A stretch of DNA of 44,000 nucleotides from Geopsychrobacter sp. GTDB taxonomy: Bacteria; Desulfobacterota; Desulfuromonadia; Desulfuromonadales; Geopsychrobacteraceae. The translations under genes were made by a program, and so were the position numbers. The notes under the pieces are model-generated. The model saw only the letters and a program-made list of their open reading frames with translations. It made no database searches and had not been told where the DNA came from. Below are positions 24,026 through 34,152 of this stretch, piece after piece; position 1 is the first letter of the stretch, and the number at the start of each line of letters is the position of its first letter. Where the stretch lies: the NCBI GenBank assembly GCA_012974425.1, contig JAAXQE010000190.1, forward strand, positions 1 through 44,000. The letters run 5' to 3'.

Positions 24026-26521
24026 ATGAGCGATTTTCAGAGACTTACAGAGGTCAGCCGCCCCTCCCGCTATCTTGGTGGTGAGCTGGGCAGTCGGTGC
24101 AAGGATTCGGAGCAGGTCGATTTGCGCATGGTCCTGGCCTTTCCCGATGTCTACGAAGTCGGGATGAGTTATCTTGGTTTTCCGATCCTCTACCGCATCC
24201 TGAATGATCTCGATGGCGTCGCCGCCGAACGGGTCTACGCCCCCTGGCCAGATATGGCCGAACTTCTCGAACGGGATGGCGCGCCACTCTCCTCATTGGA
24301 GAGCGGCCTGCCCCTGGGCGATTTCGATATCATCGGCTTCACCCTGCAGTATGAACTCAGCTACACCAACGTTCTCTCGATGCTGCAACTGGCCGGTCTG
24401 CCGCTGCGCCGTGCCGAGCGGGGTGAGGATGCGCCGCTGATTCTGGTCGGTGGCCCCTGCGCCTTCAACCCGGAGCCGCTGGCTGATTTCTTCGATTGTG
24501 CCCTGATCGGCGATGGCGAAGAGGCCCTGGTTGAACTGGTTGAGGCCGTGCGTGCCGCGCGTAAAGATGGTCTGTCTCGTTCAGAACTTTTGAACAAGCT
24601 CGCCAGCATAGATGGGATCTATGTCCCTTCACTCTTCGATGTTGCCTATCGGGAAGACGGTCGGATCGCTGAAATCAAACCTTTGAAAGAGGGCTACGCC
24701 AGCGTGCGCCGGCGCTTTCTGGCCGACCTTGAAACCGCGCCCTTTCCGACCGCTCCGCTGGTTCCCTTTATGCAGACCGTGCATAACCGGGTGGCGATGG
24801 AGATTGCGCGTGGTTGCACCCGTGGTTGCCGCTTCTGCCAGGCGGGTTACATCTATCGTCCGGTGCGGGAGCGTAGCCCGGAGAAGATTGCCGAGTTGGT
24901 CGAAGCCGCGCTGGAAAACTCTGGCTACGAAGAGATCTCACTCCTTTCACTCTCGACCGGCGACTACAGCTGTATCGAGCCCTTATTGAAGGGCTTGATG
25001 GCCAAGTACGCCAAGGAACGGGTTGCGGTCTCTTTTCCGAGTCTGCGCGTCGGTTCCTTGACCGAGGGGCTGATGGAGGAGATCAAGAAGGTGCGCAAGA
25101 CCGGTTTCACTCTGGCTCCCGAAGCGGGCAGTGTGCGGATGCGTCAACTGATCAACAAGGGGATTACCGAAGAGGATCTGCTTGAGACAACGACTAATGC
25201 CTTTACCCTCGGCTGGCGGGTGATCAAGCTCTATTTCATGATGGGGCTGCCCACCGAAACCGACGAAGATCTGCAGGCGATCATCGATCTGTCGGCACGT
25301 GTCAAGCGCAGCGGGCGTGGCACCGAGGGGGGCGCCGATGTCAATGTTGCGGTCTCGACCTTTGTGCCCAAGCCGCATACCCCTTTTCAGTGGGAAGCGC
25401 AGCTCGGCATAGATGAGATTTTACGTATGCAGGGGCTGCTCAAGGGCGGTCTGCGCGCGAAGAAGTTGAAATTCAAATATCACGAGGCCTCGCTCTCATT
25501 CTTAGAAGGGGTCTTCGCCCGCGGTGATCGGCGCTTGGGCCGGGTTCTCGAGGCAGCATTGGCTGCCGGTTGCCGGTTCGATGGCTGGCGCGAACACTTC
25601 AATTTTGGCAAATGGCAGCAGGCCTTTATCGATGCCGAGATCGAGCCCGCCTGGTATCTGCGTGAGCGGAATGAGGATGAAGTCCTCCCCTGGGACCATA
25701 TCGACTGCGGCCTGCCGAAGAGCTTCTTCGTCAAGGAGCGCCAGAAGGCTCTGGCGCTGGCCGGGACGCCCGATTGTCGCGACGGGGAGTGCAGTGCTTG
25801 CGGGGTCTGCGATTTTGAGTTGATCAAGATGCGCCTGCAGCAAGCCCAGGAGTTGCCGCTGGTCGCAAGCGCCAAGCCGGTGTCAGCCGACAGCGATCTG
25901 CGTTTTCGGGTGCGCCTGAAGTTGGCCAAGCGCGGACGGGCGAAGATGGTCGCTCATCTGGAATACCTGACCATGTTCCAACGCGCGGTGCGTCGTGCCA
26001 AGCTTCCGGTGCGTTTTTCTCAAGGTTTTCATCCCACCCCGAAGGTCTCTTACCTTGAGGCCTTGCCGATGGGGGTGGAGAGTGAGGCCGAACTGGTCGA
26101 TATCGAACTGTTCGAGCCGCTTGCGGCCGATGAGGTCGCCAGTCGCCTGAATGCTCAACTGCCCGAAGGCTTTACGATCATCTCGGCCGAGATCCCTGCG
26201 GCGGGTATCCCTTCGCCCTCGGCATCGGTCTTGGCGAGTATTTACCGCGTACCGCTGCCCGAGGCAGGTAGCGATATTGAACAGAAGGTCGCCGACTTTC
26301 TTGCCAGCGAGCGGGTCGAGGCGGTGCATATCAAAAAAGGGGTGGAGAAGAAGGTCGATCTGCGTGGCGATGTTATTGCCCTCGAGCTGGTGGATAGCGA
26401 GCTGGAGCTCAAACTGGTCAAGGGGAGTCCGTTGCGGATCGCCGCGCACCTGTTTGCGCTGGATATCGAAGCGGTTCGTCAGCTTGGCGTGCGTAAGACG
26501 GCTATTCTGCTCAAGGCGTAA
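24026..26521 (+). CDS. B12-binding-type radical SAM protein fused to DUF2344 (TIGR03960/TIGR03936)
   Basis: 831 residues. An N-terminal cobalamin-binding-like Rossmann region (about 30-200; LAFPDVYEVGMSYLG) precedes a radical SAM core with the [4Fe-4S] motif C-x3-C-x2-C at C264/C268/C271 (RGCTRGCRFCQAGYIYRP). The last ~200 residues (from about 628) form a DUF2344 domain (RVRLKLAKRGRAKMVAHLEYLTMFQRAVRRA region). A short cysteine cluster (CRDGECSACGVC) joins the two. In many bacteria this protein precedes RNase E/G and the L21-L27-Obg genes, as here. It is thought to modify RNA or a ribosomal component, but the substrate is unproven. Confidence 0.9.
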   Translation: MSDFQRLTEVSRPSRYLGGELGSRCKDSEQVDLRMVLAFPDVYEVGMSYLGFPILYRILNDLDGVAAERVYAPWPDMAELLERDGAPLSSLESGLPLGDFDIIGFTLQYELSYTNVLSMLQLAGLPLRRAERGEDAPLILVGGPCAFNPEPLADFFDCALIGDGEEALVELVEAVRAARKDGLSRSELLNKLASIDGIYVPSLFDVAYREDGRIAEIKPLKEGYASVRRRFLADLETAPFPTAPLVPFMQTVHNRVAMEIARGCTRGCRFCQAGYIYRPVRERSPEKIAELVEAALENSGYEEISLLSLSTGDYSCIEPLLKGLMAKYAKERVAVSFPSLRVGSLTEGLMEEIKKVRKTGFTLAPEAGSVRMRQLINKGITEEDLLETTTNAFTLGWRVIKLYFMMGLPTETDEDLQAIIDLSARVKRSGRGTEGGADVNVAVSTFVPKPHTPFQWEAQLGIDEILRMQGLLKGGLRAKKLKFKYHEASLSFLEGVFARGDRRLGRVLEAALAAGCRFDGWREHFNFGKWQQAFIDAEIEPAWYLRERNEDEVLPWDHIDCGLPKSFFVKERQKALALAGTPDCRDGECSACGVCDFELIKMRLQQAQELPLVASAKPVSADSDLRFRVRLKLAKRGRAKMVAHLEYLTMFQRAVRRAKLPVRFSQGFHPTPKVSYLEALPMGVESEAELVDIELFEPLAADEVASRLNAQLPEGFTIISAEIPAAGIPSPSASVLASIYRVPLPEAGSDIEQKVADFLASERVEAVHIKKGVEKKVDLRGDVIALELVDSELELKLVKGSPLRIAAHLFALDIEAVRQLGVRKTAILLKA

Positions 26522-26611
26522 AGTCGGGCAATGCGCTAGGCTGGTGTGGCGCGTCTGAAAATTAAATAAATTATTTCCCTTTATATATCTAATCCGGAAC
26601 GGAGTTAAGTC

Positions 26612-28114
26612 ATGACCAGGGAGCTGGTGATCAACACTACCTCACACGAAACCCGTGTGGCGTTGCTTGAAGGTGGGCATATTGCCGAACTCTATATCGA
26701 GCGCGAGCGCGAAATGGGGATTGTCGGCAATATCTATAAGGGCCGGGTTATCCGTGTTCTGCCGGGGATGCAGGCGGCTTTTGTCGACATCGGGCTGGAG
26801 AAGGCCGCTTTTCTCTATGTCGCCGATGTGTTCGATGAGATGAATGAGGTGGCCCGCTACGTCGATGGCGATAACTCGGGCACCGATCAGGCCGAAGCTG
26901 TCGAGGTGCCCCTGCCGCCGATTGAGGACCTGCTCAAGGAGGGACAGGAAATTCTGGTCCAGATCTCGAAGGAACCGATCAGCACCAAGGGCGCGCGGAT
27001 CACTTCACATATTTCGTTGCCGGGTCGGCATCTGGTTTATATGCCGACTGTCGATCATATCGGGATCTCACGCCGAATTGATGACGAGGAGGAGCGCGAG
27101 CGTTTACGCCTGCTGGTCGAGGCCATGAAGCCGGAGGGCGCTGGATTTATCGTTCGAACCGTCTCCGAAGGCAAGAGTGAGGCCGACCTGCAGGCCGACA
27201 TGGAGTTTCTGGTCGAGCTCTGGAAGGATATCAGCGCGGGTGTCGAAGAGCGTAAGGTGCCAGCCCTGATCCATTCGGATCTCGATGTCACCAGTAAGGT
27301 TTTGCGCGATATCCTGACCGAGGATGTACGCCGGATCATCGTGGATACCCAGGATGAGTACAATAAGATCGTCCGCTTTATCCGCACCTTCATGCCCAAG
27401 CTGAATTACTGCATTGAACTCTATGACGGTGATGAGCCGATTTTCGATTCTTTCGGGCTCGAGGTCGAGATCTCGCGTGCCCTGGGCAAGAAGGTCTGGC
27501 TTAAGAGTGGCGGCTCGATCATTATCGAGCAGACCGAAGCCCTGACGGCGGTCGATGTCAATACCGGGCGCTATGTCGGTAAGCATAATCTTGAAGATAC
27601 CATCCTCAAGACCAACCTTGAGGCGCTCAAGGAGATCGCCTTTCAGCTGCGCCTGCGCAATATCGGTGGGCTGATCATCGTCGATTTCATCGACATGGAG
27701 AAGGAGGCTCATCGCGAGAAGGTGCATGGCGCCTTCGAGGAAGCGCTCAAGAACGACAAGAACAAGACCAATATTCTCAAGATCAGTGAGCTCGGACTGG
27801 TCGAGATGACCCGCAAGCGGGTGCGCGAGTCGATCGGCCGTACCCTCTGTGAGCCCTGCACCTATTGCGAAGGAAAGGGTTACGTCAAGGGGCACCTGAC
27901 GGTGATCTACGAGATCTTGCGCGAGTTGCAACGCGAGCTCAAGGACCTGCCCGCCGGGCGCATCACCCTCTTGGCGCATCCCGCCATTGCCGGTCTGTTG
28001 ATCGACGAAGAGCGCGCCGGGATCGATGAGCTTGAGCAGGAGGGCGGCCGCAGTATCCTGATTAACTCCCGACCCGGTTTTCATGTCGAGCAGTTTGAGA
28101 TTGCCATCGGTTAG
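26612..28114 (+). CDS. rng: Ribonuclease G (Rne/Rng family)
   Basis: 500 residues, close to RNase G length and lacking the long C-terminal scaffold of RNase E. The S1 domain is at about 35-130, with an acidic insert. The catalytic aspartates of the DNase I-like domain are D315 (TAVDVNTG) and D358 (LIIVDFIDM). The Zn-link C-x2-C is at C413/C416 (CEPCTYCEGKG). It processes 16S rRNA and some mRNAs. The start ATG is preceded by CGGAG. Confidence 0.94.
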   Translation: MTRELVINTTSHETRVALLEGGHIAELYIEREREMGIVGNIYKGRVIRVLPGMQAAFVDIGLEKAAFLYVADVFDEMNEVARYVDGDNSGTDQAEAVEVPLPPIEDLLKEGQEILVQISKEPISTKGARITSHISLPGRHLVYMPTVDHIGISRRIDDEEERERLRLLVEAMKPEGAGFIVRTVSEGKSEADLQADMEFLVELWKDISAGVEERKVPALIHSDLDVTSKVLRDILTEDVRRIIVDTQDEYNKIVRFIRTFMPKLNYCIELYDGDEPIFDSFGLEVEISRALGKKVWLKSGGSIIIEQTEALTAVDVNTGRYVGKHNLEDTILKTNLEALKEIAFQLRLRNIGGLIIVDFIDMEKEAHREKVHGAFEEALKNDKNKTNILKISELGLVEMTRKRVRESIGRTLCEPCTYCEGKGYVKGHLTVIYEILRELQRELKDLPAGRITLLAHPAIAGLLIDEERAGIDELEQEGGRSILINSRPGFHVEQFEIAIG

Positions 28115-28170
28115 GAGGGAATAGGTGTAAGGGGGGTTGGATCGCAACTGAGTCGCGGCCACTATTTTTC

Positions 28171-28199
28171 TTGACAGCTAAGCGATCCGCCGCTATATT
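28171..28199 (+). promoter_or_regulatory. Strong sigma-70 promoter of rplU-rpmA
   Basis: Consensus TTGACA (28171-28176), exactly 17 bp, TATATT (28194-28199). The start near 28206 leaves a leader of about 50 nt before rplU. Confidence 0.8.
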
Positions 28200-28256
28200 A
28201 GCCCGCTGCGGCGCTGTGTTGGCGTCGTTATAGTCTAACGAAGCGAGGTATAGAAC

Positions 28257-28565
28257 ATGTATGCGGTGATCAAGACCGGAGGCAAACAGTACAAAGTTTC
28301 CGAAGGCGACCTTTTTAAGGTCGAAATGCTCGAGGGCGCTGTCGGTGAGACGGTAGAACTCGATCAGGTCCTCATGGTCGGTGGCGTAGAGGTTAAAATC
28401 GGAACACCTCTCGTACCAGGCGCTAAGGTTATGGCGCAGATTGTTGCTCAGGAAAAAGACAAGAAGATTATTGTCTTTAAGTCTAAGCGACGTGGAGGTA
28501 AGCGTACGAAAAACGGCCACCGTCAACCTATTACCCGACTTAAAGTCGCGTCAATCCAAGCTTAA
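28257..28565 (+). CDS. rplU: 50S ribosomal protein L21
   Basis: 102 residues: [18 protein letters not shown] at the N-terminus and [14 protein letters not shown] near the C-terminus are typical of L21. An AGCGAGG precedes the ATG. It is followed 11 bp later by rpmA. Confidence 0.98.
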   Translation: MYAVIKTGGKQYKVSEGDLFKVEMLEGAVGETVELDQVLMVGGVEVKIGTPLVPGAKVMAQIVAQEKDKKIIVFKSKRRGGKRTKNGHRQPITRLKVASIQA

Positions 28566-28576
28566 GGAGGCAACTC

Positions 28577-28831
28577 ATGGCACATAAAAAAGCTGCCGGC
28601 AGCACCAGGAATGGCCGCGATAGTGCGGGCAAGCGTCTAGGCGTCAAGCGTTTTGGTGGTGAGCAAGTTACCGCCGGTTCGATTCTTGTTCGTCAGCGTG
28701 GCACAACTTTCCACCCCGGCACCAATGTCGGTTGTGGCAAGGATTACACCCTGTTTGCCCTGATTGAGGGTGAGGTCAAGTTCGAGACCAAGGCTAAGGG
28801 ACGTCAGTTTATCAGCGTCTACTCAGCCTGA
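28577..28831 (+). CDS. rpmA: 50S ribosomal protein L27
   Basis: 84 residues: [20 protein letters not shown] is the typical L27 N-terminus that reaches the peptidyl transferase centre; it starts with MAHKK directly, without the cleavable N-terminal extension found in Firmicutes. AAGGAGG precedes the ATG. Confidence 0.98.
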   Translation: MAHKKAAGSTRNGRDSAGKRLGVKRFGGEQVTAGSILVRQRGTTFHPGTNVGCGKDYTLFALIEGEVKFETKAKGRQFISVYSA

Positions 28832-28863
28832 GAGAAATCTCAACCTGAACAGGAATGACATGG

Positions 28864-28904
28864 CCCGGGGCTCGCTGAAGCGAACCTCGGGTTTTGTTTT
28901 TTTT
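28864..28904 (+). terminator. Rho-independent terminator after rpmA
   Basis: CCCGGGGCTCGC and GCGAACCTCGGG form an imperfect stem with loop TGAA, followed by TTTTGTTTTTTTT. Confidence 0.75.
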
Positions 28905-28935
28905 GGTGGTAGGCGCGTCCGTCCTTGGCGGCGCT

Positions 28936-28970
28936 GCGCAAATGCTCACATACTTTATTGTATGTTGCGC
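28936..28970. repeat. Two-tier inverted repeat in the rpmA-obgE interval
   Basis: GCGCAA (28936-28941) pairs with TTGCGC (28965-28970), and inside it CATAC (28949-28953) with GTATG (28960-28964) round the loop TTTATT. It is about 110 bp before obgE. It has the look of a dispersed intergenic palindrome; no other copy was found in the window. Confidence 0.4.
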
Positions 28971-29080
28971 TTTTGTGCTGCTCGTGCCTAGCCAGTGCAC
29001 CAAATCCGCACGCGCAAAGTACAGTTTTAGAGTTTTTGAGCCGTTTTTGGCTTTGAGAGAATCTTTGAGAGAATAAATCT

Positions 29081-30127
29081 ATGAAGTTTGTTGATCAGGT
29101 ATTAATCGAGGCCCGTTCGGGCGATGGTGGTCGTGGCTGTGTTTCATTTCGGCGTGAGAAGTTTGTCGAGATGGGGGGGCCGGATGGCGGCGATGGCGGG
29201 CGCGGCGGCGATATCTATTTTGTCGTCGATTCCAGCTTGACGACCCTGCTCGATTTTCGCTATCAGCGCCATCATCGGGCTAAACACGGCATGCCTGGTC
29301 TCGGCAAGGACATGCATGGCAAGGGGGGAGGCGACCTCTTGCTGAGTGTCCCACAGGGGACACTGGTCTACGATGATGAGAGCGGCGAGCAGTTGCTCGA
29401 TTTGACCGAAGCCGGTTCTAGGGTCCTCTTTCTCAAAGGGGGGATCGGCGGTCGTGGCAATGCCCGTTTCAAGACCAGTCGAAATCGTGCCCCGCGTCAC
29501 GCTCAGCCCGGGATGCCCGGTGAGACCAGGCAGTTACGGCTTGAGCTGAAATTGCTCGCCGATGTCGGCCTGATCGGCCTGCCGAATGCCGGAAAATCGA
29601 CCCTGATCTCGGTCGTTTCGGCCGCCAAGCCGAAGATATCTGATTATCCCTTTACGACTCTGGTGCCGAACCTGGGAGTCGTTGATCTCGGTGACCGGAC
29701 TATGGTTATCGCCGACATCCCCGGTTTGATCAAAGGGGCGAGTGAGGGCCATGGTCTGGGGACGCGTTTCTTACGGCACGTTGAGCGGACCGATCTGTTT
29801 CTGCATCTGGTCGACCTGAGTTCGTTGCAGACCGGAGATGCGGTCGAGAACTTTGCCCTGATCAACACCGAACTCGAACTTTATGATCCCGAGTTGGCGA
29901 AAAAGACGCAGTTGGTGGTCTTCAATAAGATCGATATCCCCGAGGTCAGAGAGCAGGCCGAAGAGCTCCGCGAGAACTTTGTCGCCCAGGGGCATGAAGT
30001 TTTCCTGATCTCGGCGGTCACGCGCGAAGGGGTCAAGGAACTGGTGCGGGCCACGGCCACTCGACTCGAAGAATCCCGCCTGCCGGAAATTGATCCTGCC
30101 GACAGAGAATACGACCCCTTAAGTTGA
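29081..30127 (+). CDS. obgE: GTPase ObgE/CgtA
   Basis: 348 residues. A glycine-rich Obg fold occupies 1-158 (GPDGGDGGRGGDIYF), followed by the G domain: G1 GLPNAGKST, G3 DIPGLIKGAS, G4 NKID, G5 SAVTREG. The C-terminus ends soon after, without the OCT domain of some Gram-positive Obg. It acts in late 50S subunit assembly and stress control. It begins a run of plus-strand genes from obgE to rlmH. Confidence 0.97.
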   Translation: MKFVDQVLIEARSGDGGRGCVSFRREKFVEMGGPDGGDGGRGGDIYFVVDSSLTTLLDFRYQRHHRAKHGMPGLGKDMHGKGGGDLLLSVPQGTLVYDDESGEQLLDLTEAGSRVLFLKGGIGGRGNARFKTSRNRAPRHAQPGMPGETRQLRLELKLLADVGLIGLPNAGKSTLISVVSAAKPKISDYPFTTLVPNLGVVDLGDRTMVIADIPGLIKGASEGHGLGTRFLRHVERTDLFLHLVDLSSLQTGDAVENFALINTELELYDPELAKKTQLVVFNKIDIPEVREQAEELRENFVAQGHEVFLISAVTREGVKELVRATATRLEESRLPEIDPADREYDPLS

Positions 30128-30205
30128 CGGCAATTATCTGCAACGGCTAATATTTTAACCTTCTAGCAGTGTATATTTGATATTGATGTGAAAGTTTCTC
30201 TGACT

Positions 30206-31360
30206 ATGAATACTCTGCGCGGCAATATTCTGCAGCAACTCAAGCGGGTCGTTATTAAGGTCGGTAGTGGCGTGATCTCGACTGACGATGGTCTGGATGG
30301 GGCAATGGTCACTCGTTTGGCCGATGATATCTGTGAGCTCTGTGCGCGCGGGATTGAGGTGATCCTGGTCTCCTCGGGCGCGGTATCTGCCGGGCGTAAT
30401 TTCCTCGGGATAGAGGGGCGCCCCAAAACCATCCCGCAGAAACAGGCCGCAGCCGCGATCGGTCAACCCCGTATTATGCGCGCCTACAAAGAGGTTTTTG
30501 AGCGCCATGAACGGGTCGCGGCACAGGTGTTATTGACTCGCGATGATCTGTCTAACCGCCGCCGCTACCTGAATGCCCACAATACCTTCGATACCCTTCT
30601 CGAGTATGGGGTAACTCCGATCGTCAATGAGAACGATACGGTGGTGGTCGAAGAGATCCGTTTCGGCGACAACGACAACCTCTCGGCCCAGGTCGCCAGC
30701 CTGATGGAGGCGGATCTGTTGTTGATCCTCTCCGATGTAGATGGTTTTTACGATGGCGACCCGAGCTGTAACGCCGGTGCGCAGTTTGTGCCGCTCATCG
30801 AAAAGGTGACCCCGGAGGTCATGGCGATGGCGGGGACAACGCGCAGCACTCTGGGAACCGGTGGCATGCTGACCAAGCTACAGGCCGCACAGAAAGCCGG
30901 TCTCGCCGGGATTCCTACCCTGATCGTCAATGGTCGCTCGCCGTCGATTCTGCGCCGGGTTTTCGAGGGTGAGGAGCTTGGCAGCCTCTTTCTGGCGTCG
31001 GCTTCAAAGTTGAGTGCGCGCAAGCGCTGGATTGCATTGACGATGCTGCCGAGCGGAAAGATTCTGCTCGATGGGGGCGCGGTCAGGGCGGTTGCCGATT
31101 CGGGCAAGAGTTTGTTACCGACCGGGATTGTTGCGGTCGAGGGTGAATTTGAGCGGGGCGATGCGGTGCATATCTGTGATGGCAATGGCGTTCCTTTTGC
31201 GATCGGCGTTGCCAGCTACAACCATGTCGAGTTGGAGCAGATCAAGGGGCACCGTTGCGCCGAGATCGAGCAGATTCTGGGTTATCAATATCGGGACGAA
31301 GCGGTTTATCGCGACAACCTGGTATTGATCTGTGACACAGCGGAGGAGATTGAAGCATGA
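30206..31360 (+). CDS. proB: Glutamate 5-kinase
   Basis: 384 residues from the ATG at 30206; a GTG six codons upstream (30188) is possible, and neither has a clear binding site. The amino acid kinase domain shows VVIKVGSGV near the N-terminus, [18 protein letters not shown] and [11 protein letters not shown]; the C-terminal ~100 residues are a PUA domain ([22 protein letters not shown]). It carries out the first step of proline synthesis. Its stop overlaps proA (ATGA). Confidence 0.95.
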   Translation: MNTLRGNILQQLKRVVIKVGSGVISTDDGLDGAMVTRLADDICELCARGIEVILVSSGAVSAGRNFLGIEGRPKTIPQKQAAAAIGQPRIMRAYKEVFERHERVAAQVLLTRDDLSNRRRYLNAHNTFDTLLEYGVTPIVNENDTVVVEEIRFGDNDNLSAQVASLMEADLLLILSDVDGFYDGDPSCNAGAQFVPLIEKVTPEVMAMAGTTRSTLGTGGMLTKLQAAQKAGLAGIPTLIVNGRSPSILRRVFEGEELGSLFLASASKLSARKRWIALTMLPSGKILLDGGAVRAVADSGKSLLPTGIVAVEGEFERGDAVHICDGNGVPFAIGVASYNHVELEQIKGHRCAEIEQILGYQYRDEAVYRDNLVLICDTAEEIEA

Positions 31361-32613
31361 GTATCGCCAATGAAATGCTGGAACTTGCAAGTCAGGCGCG
31401 GGTTGCATCACGGATCATCGCGACCCTCTCATCGGGGGTGAAAAATGAATTACTGCTGAAGATGGCCGCACAGGTTGAAGCGAGCGCCAAGAGACTGCAG
31501 CAGGCTAACCTTCTCGATCTGCAGGTTGGTCGTGACAGGGGGATGGCGGCGGCAATGCTCGATCGGCTTGAGCTTTCCGATCAGGTGATTGCGGCGATGG
31601 CTGCTGGCTTGCGCGAGGTTGCGGCCTTGCCCGATCCGGTCGGTGAGGTGACCGGCATGTGGCTGCGGCCCAATGGTATCCGGGTCGGCCGCCAGCGGAT
31701 CCCCCTCGGCGTTATCGGGATCATCTACGAGTCGCGGCCTAATGTCACCGCCGATGCGGCCGGGCTCTGTCTCAAGAGTGGCAATGCGGTTATCCTGCGC
31801 GGCGGCTCCGAGGCGATCCATTCCAATCGCGCGATTGGCGAAGTGCTGCAGCAGGCGATCACCGCCATGGGCCTGCCCGCTGAGGTGTTGCAGGTGGTCA
31901 CCACCAGCGAGCGTAGCGCGGTGACTGAATTGCTGAAGCTCGAAGAGCAGATCGATCTGATTATCCCGCGCGGTGGTGAAGGGCTGATCCGGTTCGTCAG
32001 TGAGAACTCACGCATCCCGGTCATCAAGCATTACAAGGGGGTCTGTCATACCTATGTCGATGCCGATGCCGATTTTGAAATGGCCGAAAGAATCTGCCTG
32101 AACGAAAAGGTTCAGCGTCCGGGTGTGTGCAACTCTCTCGAGACCCTGCTGGTGCATCGCGCTGCCGCGCCGGTTTTTCTGCCACAGATCGCTGCTGCCA
32201 TGACGAAAGCCGGGGTCGAACTGCGTGGTTGCGCGGTCTCGCGGAGCCTGGTACCGGAGATGAGTGTTGCCAGCGAAGAGGATTGGGCGGCCGAATATCT
32301 GGATCTGATTCTGGCGGTTCGGGTGGTCGATGACTTCGAGGGGGCACGAGATCATATCAACCGTTATTGTTCGCTGCACACCGAGACGATCGTCACACGT
32401 GACTATGCGATGTCGCAGCGTTTTCTGCGTGAGATCAATTCGAGTGTCGTCATGGTTAATGCCTCTTCGCGTTTCTCGGATGGAGGACAGCTCGGCCTCG
32501 GCGCCGAGATCGGGATCTCCACTTCAAAGCTGCACTCCTTCGGCCCGATGGGGCTGGAGGATCTGACCACCCGTAAGTTTATTGTGCTGGGTGATGGTCA
32601 GATCCGCGAGTAG
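31357..32613 (+). CDS. proA: Gamma-glutamyl phosphate reductase
   Basis: 418 residues. An aldehyde dehydrogenase-like fold with the catalytic cysteine in [14 protein letters not shown] and the family motifs [20 protein letters not shown] (in part) and [21 protein letters not shown] (in part). NADPH-dependent second step of proline synthesis, coupled to proB by a four-base overlap. Confidence 0.97.
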   Translation: MSIANEMLELASQARVASRIIATLSSGVKNELLLKMAAQVEASAKRLQQANLLDLQVGRDRGMAAAMLDRLELSDQVIAAMAAGLREVAALPDPVGEVTGMWLRPNGIRVGRQRIPLGVIGIIYESRPNVTADAAGLCLKSGNAVILRGGSEAIHSNRAIGEVLQQAITAMGLPAEVLQVVTTSERSAVTELLKLEEQIDLIIPRGGEGLIRFVSENSRIPVIKHYKGVCHTYVDADADFEMAERICLNEKVQRPGVCNSLETLLVHRAAAPVFLPQIAAAMTKAGVELRGCAVSRSLVPEMSVASEEDWAAEYLDLILAVRVVDDFEGARDHINRYCSLHTETIVTRDYAMSQRFLREINSSVVMVNASSRFSDGGQLGLGAEIGISTSKLHSFGPMGLEDLTTRKFIVLGDGQIRE

Positions 32614-32631
32614 GCGGACGACTTAAGCGCT

Positions 32632-33285
32632 ATGCGAATCGGGATACTCGGGGGGACATTTAATCCGATCCATAACGGGCACCTGCATATTGCCAGCGAG
32701 GTGCTTAACGCCTGCGCCCTCGAACGGATCTGGTTCATGCCGACCTGTCTGCCGCCCCACAAGGATCTGGCCGATGCGGTCTCTTTTGCGCATCGCTTTG
32801 CCATGGTCGAGGCGGCGATAGGCGCCTACCCGCAGTTTGCAGCCTGCGACCTTGAAGGCCGCCGAGGCGGGCGCAGTTATTCGGTGAAAACTCTCGAAGA
32901 GTTGCGCCGTTTGTATCCGGATGATGAATTCACATTCATCATGGGGCTCGATTCATTTGCCGAGATCGGCCTGTGGAGATCCTATCCCCGCCTCTTTGAA
33001 CTTTGTCACATCGCCGTGGCGGCCAGACCCGGATTTACCGGGAGTCTCGAGCAGTTGCTACCTGTTGCGGTGGCTGACCGCTTCTGTTATGATGCCGACG
33101 CTTTAAAATTGTCTGGCAAATCGGGTTTTTCGGTGCAGTTGGTCAAACAGACTGCAGCCGATATCTCGTCGACCGAAATCCGCAGCAGACTCGCCACAGG
33201 TGAGCCGGTAGATGGACTGATTTCAGCGGCGGTTGCCGATTATGTTCACCAGCACCAACTTTACCGACAGCCATCTGTCGGGTGA
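32632..33285 (+). CDS. nadD: Nicotinate-nucleotide adenylyltransferase
   Basis: 217 residues. The nucleotidyltransferase signature GGTFNPIHNGHL begins at residue 7 and the C-terminal ISSTEIRSRL motif is present. It converts nicotinate mononucleotide to deamido-NAD. Its TGA stop overlaps a possible GTG start of rsfS. Confidence 0.96.
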   Translation: MRIGILGGTFNPIHNGHLHIASEVLNACALERIWFMPTCLPPHKDLADAVSFAHRFAMVEAAIGAYPQFAACDLEGRRGGRSYSVKTLEELRRLYPDDEFTFIMGLDSFAEIGLWRSYPRLFELCHIAVAARPGFTGSLEQLLPVAVADRFCYDADALKLSGKSGFSVQLVKQTAADISSTEIRSRLATGEPVDGLISAAVADYVHQHQLYRQPSVG

Positions 33286-33299
33286 TTGAAGGATCCATA

Positions 33300-33656
33300 T
33301 TGAACGCTGAAAAAAATGTTCTGCAAGCCGTCGAACTAGGCCTCGAAAAGAAGGCCTACGATCTGCAACTGCTGGATGTCCGGGAACTCTCCTCGCTGAC
33401 CGATTATCTGCTGATTGCCTCGGGTCGTTCTGACCGCCAGGTATCCGCAATTGCCGAATCGATTCGGATTGGGCTTAAGGATCTGGGCGTGTCTCCTCTG
33501 GCCTACGAAGGAATTGATCAGGGTCGCTGGGCGCTGCTTGATTATGGCGATTTCATGGTCCATATCTTTCAGCCAGCGGTGCGCAGTTTCTATGACCTTG
33601 AAGGGCTCTGGAGTGAAGCACCCCTTGTCCCTCTGGCCGATAGCGGAACGGCATGA
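33300..33656 (+). CDS. rsfS: Ribosomal silencing factor RsfS
   Basis: 118 residues if it starts at the TTG at 33300, which has AAGGA six bases upstream; a GTG at 33282 overlapping the nadD stop would add six residues but lacks a binding site. The RsfS/YbeB/Iojap core is visible: LQLLDVRELSSLTDYLLIASGRSDRQ, then GRWALLDYGDFMVHIF. It binds L14 and blocks subunit joining in starvation. nadD-rsfS-rlmH is a common bacterial order. Confidence 0.95.
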   Translation: MNAEKNVLQAVELGLEKKAYDLQLLDVRELSSLTDYLLIASGRSDRQVSAIAESIRIGLKDLGVSPLAYEGIDQGRWALLDYGDFMVHIFQPAVRSFYDLEGLWSEAPLVPLADSGTA

Positions 33657-34123
33657 AATTCCGTCTTGTCTGTGTCGGTCGATTGTCCGAAGACTGGCTC
33701 AAGCAGGGCGTAGCCGAGTATCTGAAACGGCTGCAAAAACATTATTCGATTGAGATCATTGAGCTGAAAGAAGAGCAGGGACAACGAAAGGACGTTGCCG
33801 GGCTCGTCAGGCGCGAAGGCGCCAGGATTTTAGAGCGCATTCCGGCAGACGCAGTGGCCATTGTGCTCGATGAAAAGGGAAAATTGGTCGGTTCCGAAGA
33901 TCTTGCCGACCGACTGCAACAGGAGATGCTGCATGGTGGGCGGGATTGGTGCCTGGTCATCGGTGGCCCCTACGGGCTTGCTCCAGCGGTGCGCTCGCGC
34001 GCCGATCTGCTCCTCTCCCTTTCGCGGATGACCTTAACCCATCAGATGGCGCGCTTACTGTTACTGGAACAGCTTTATCGTAGCGGCACCATCATGCGTA
34101 ATGAGCCATATCACAACCGTTAA
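33653..34123 (+). CDS. rlmH: 23S rRNA pseudouridine1915-N3 methyltransferase RlmH
   Basis: 156 residues. SPOUT-family features: MKFRLVCVGRL start, LDEKGKLVGSEDLA, the SAM-binding VIGGPYGL knot and the ending LLLEQLYRSGTIMRNEPYH. It methylates pseudouridine 1915 in helix 69. The ATG overlaps the rsfS stop (ATGA). Confidence 0.97.
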   Translation: MKFRLVCVGRLSEDWLKQGVAEYLKRLQKHYSIEIIELKEEQGQRKDVAGLVRREGARILERIPADAVAIVLDEKGKLVGSEDLADRLQQEMLHGGRDWCLVIGGPYGLAPAVRSRADLLLSLSRMTLTHQMARLLLLEQLYRSGTIMRNEPYHNR

Positions 34124-34152
34124 GTTTTATATGAGGGAGGGTAAGACGTACC

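Noticed and set aside
27104-28162. Long open frame (352 codons) on the minus strand
   Set aside because: It is antisense to nearly all of rng, an unmistakable RNase G gene; the translation has no recognisable domain.
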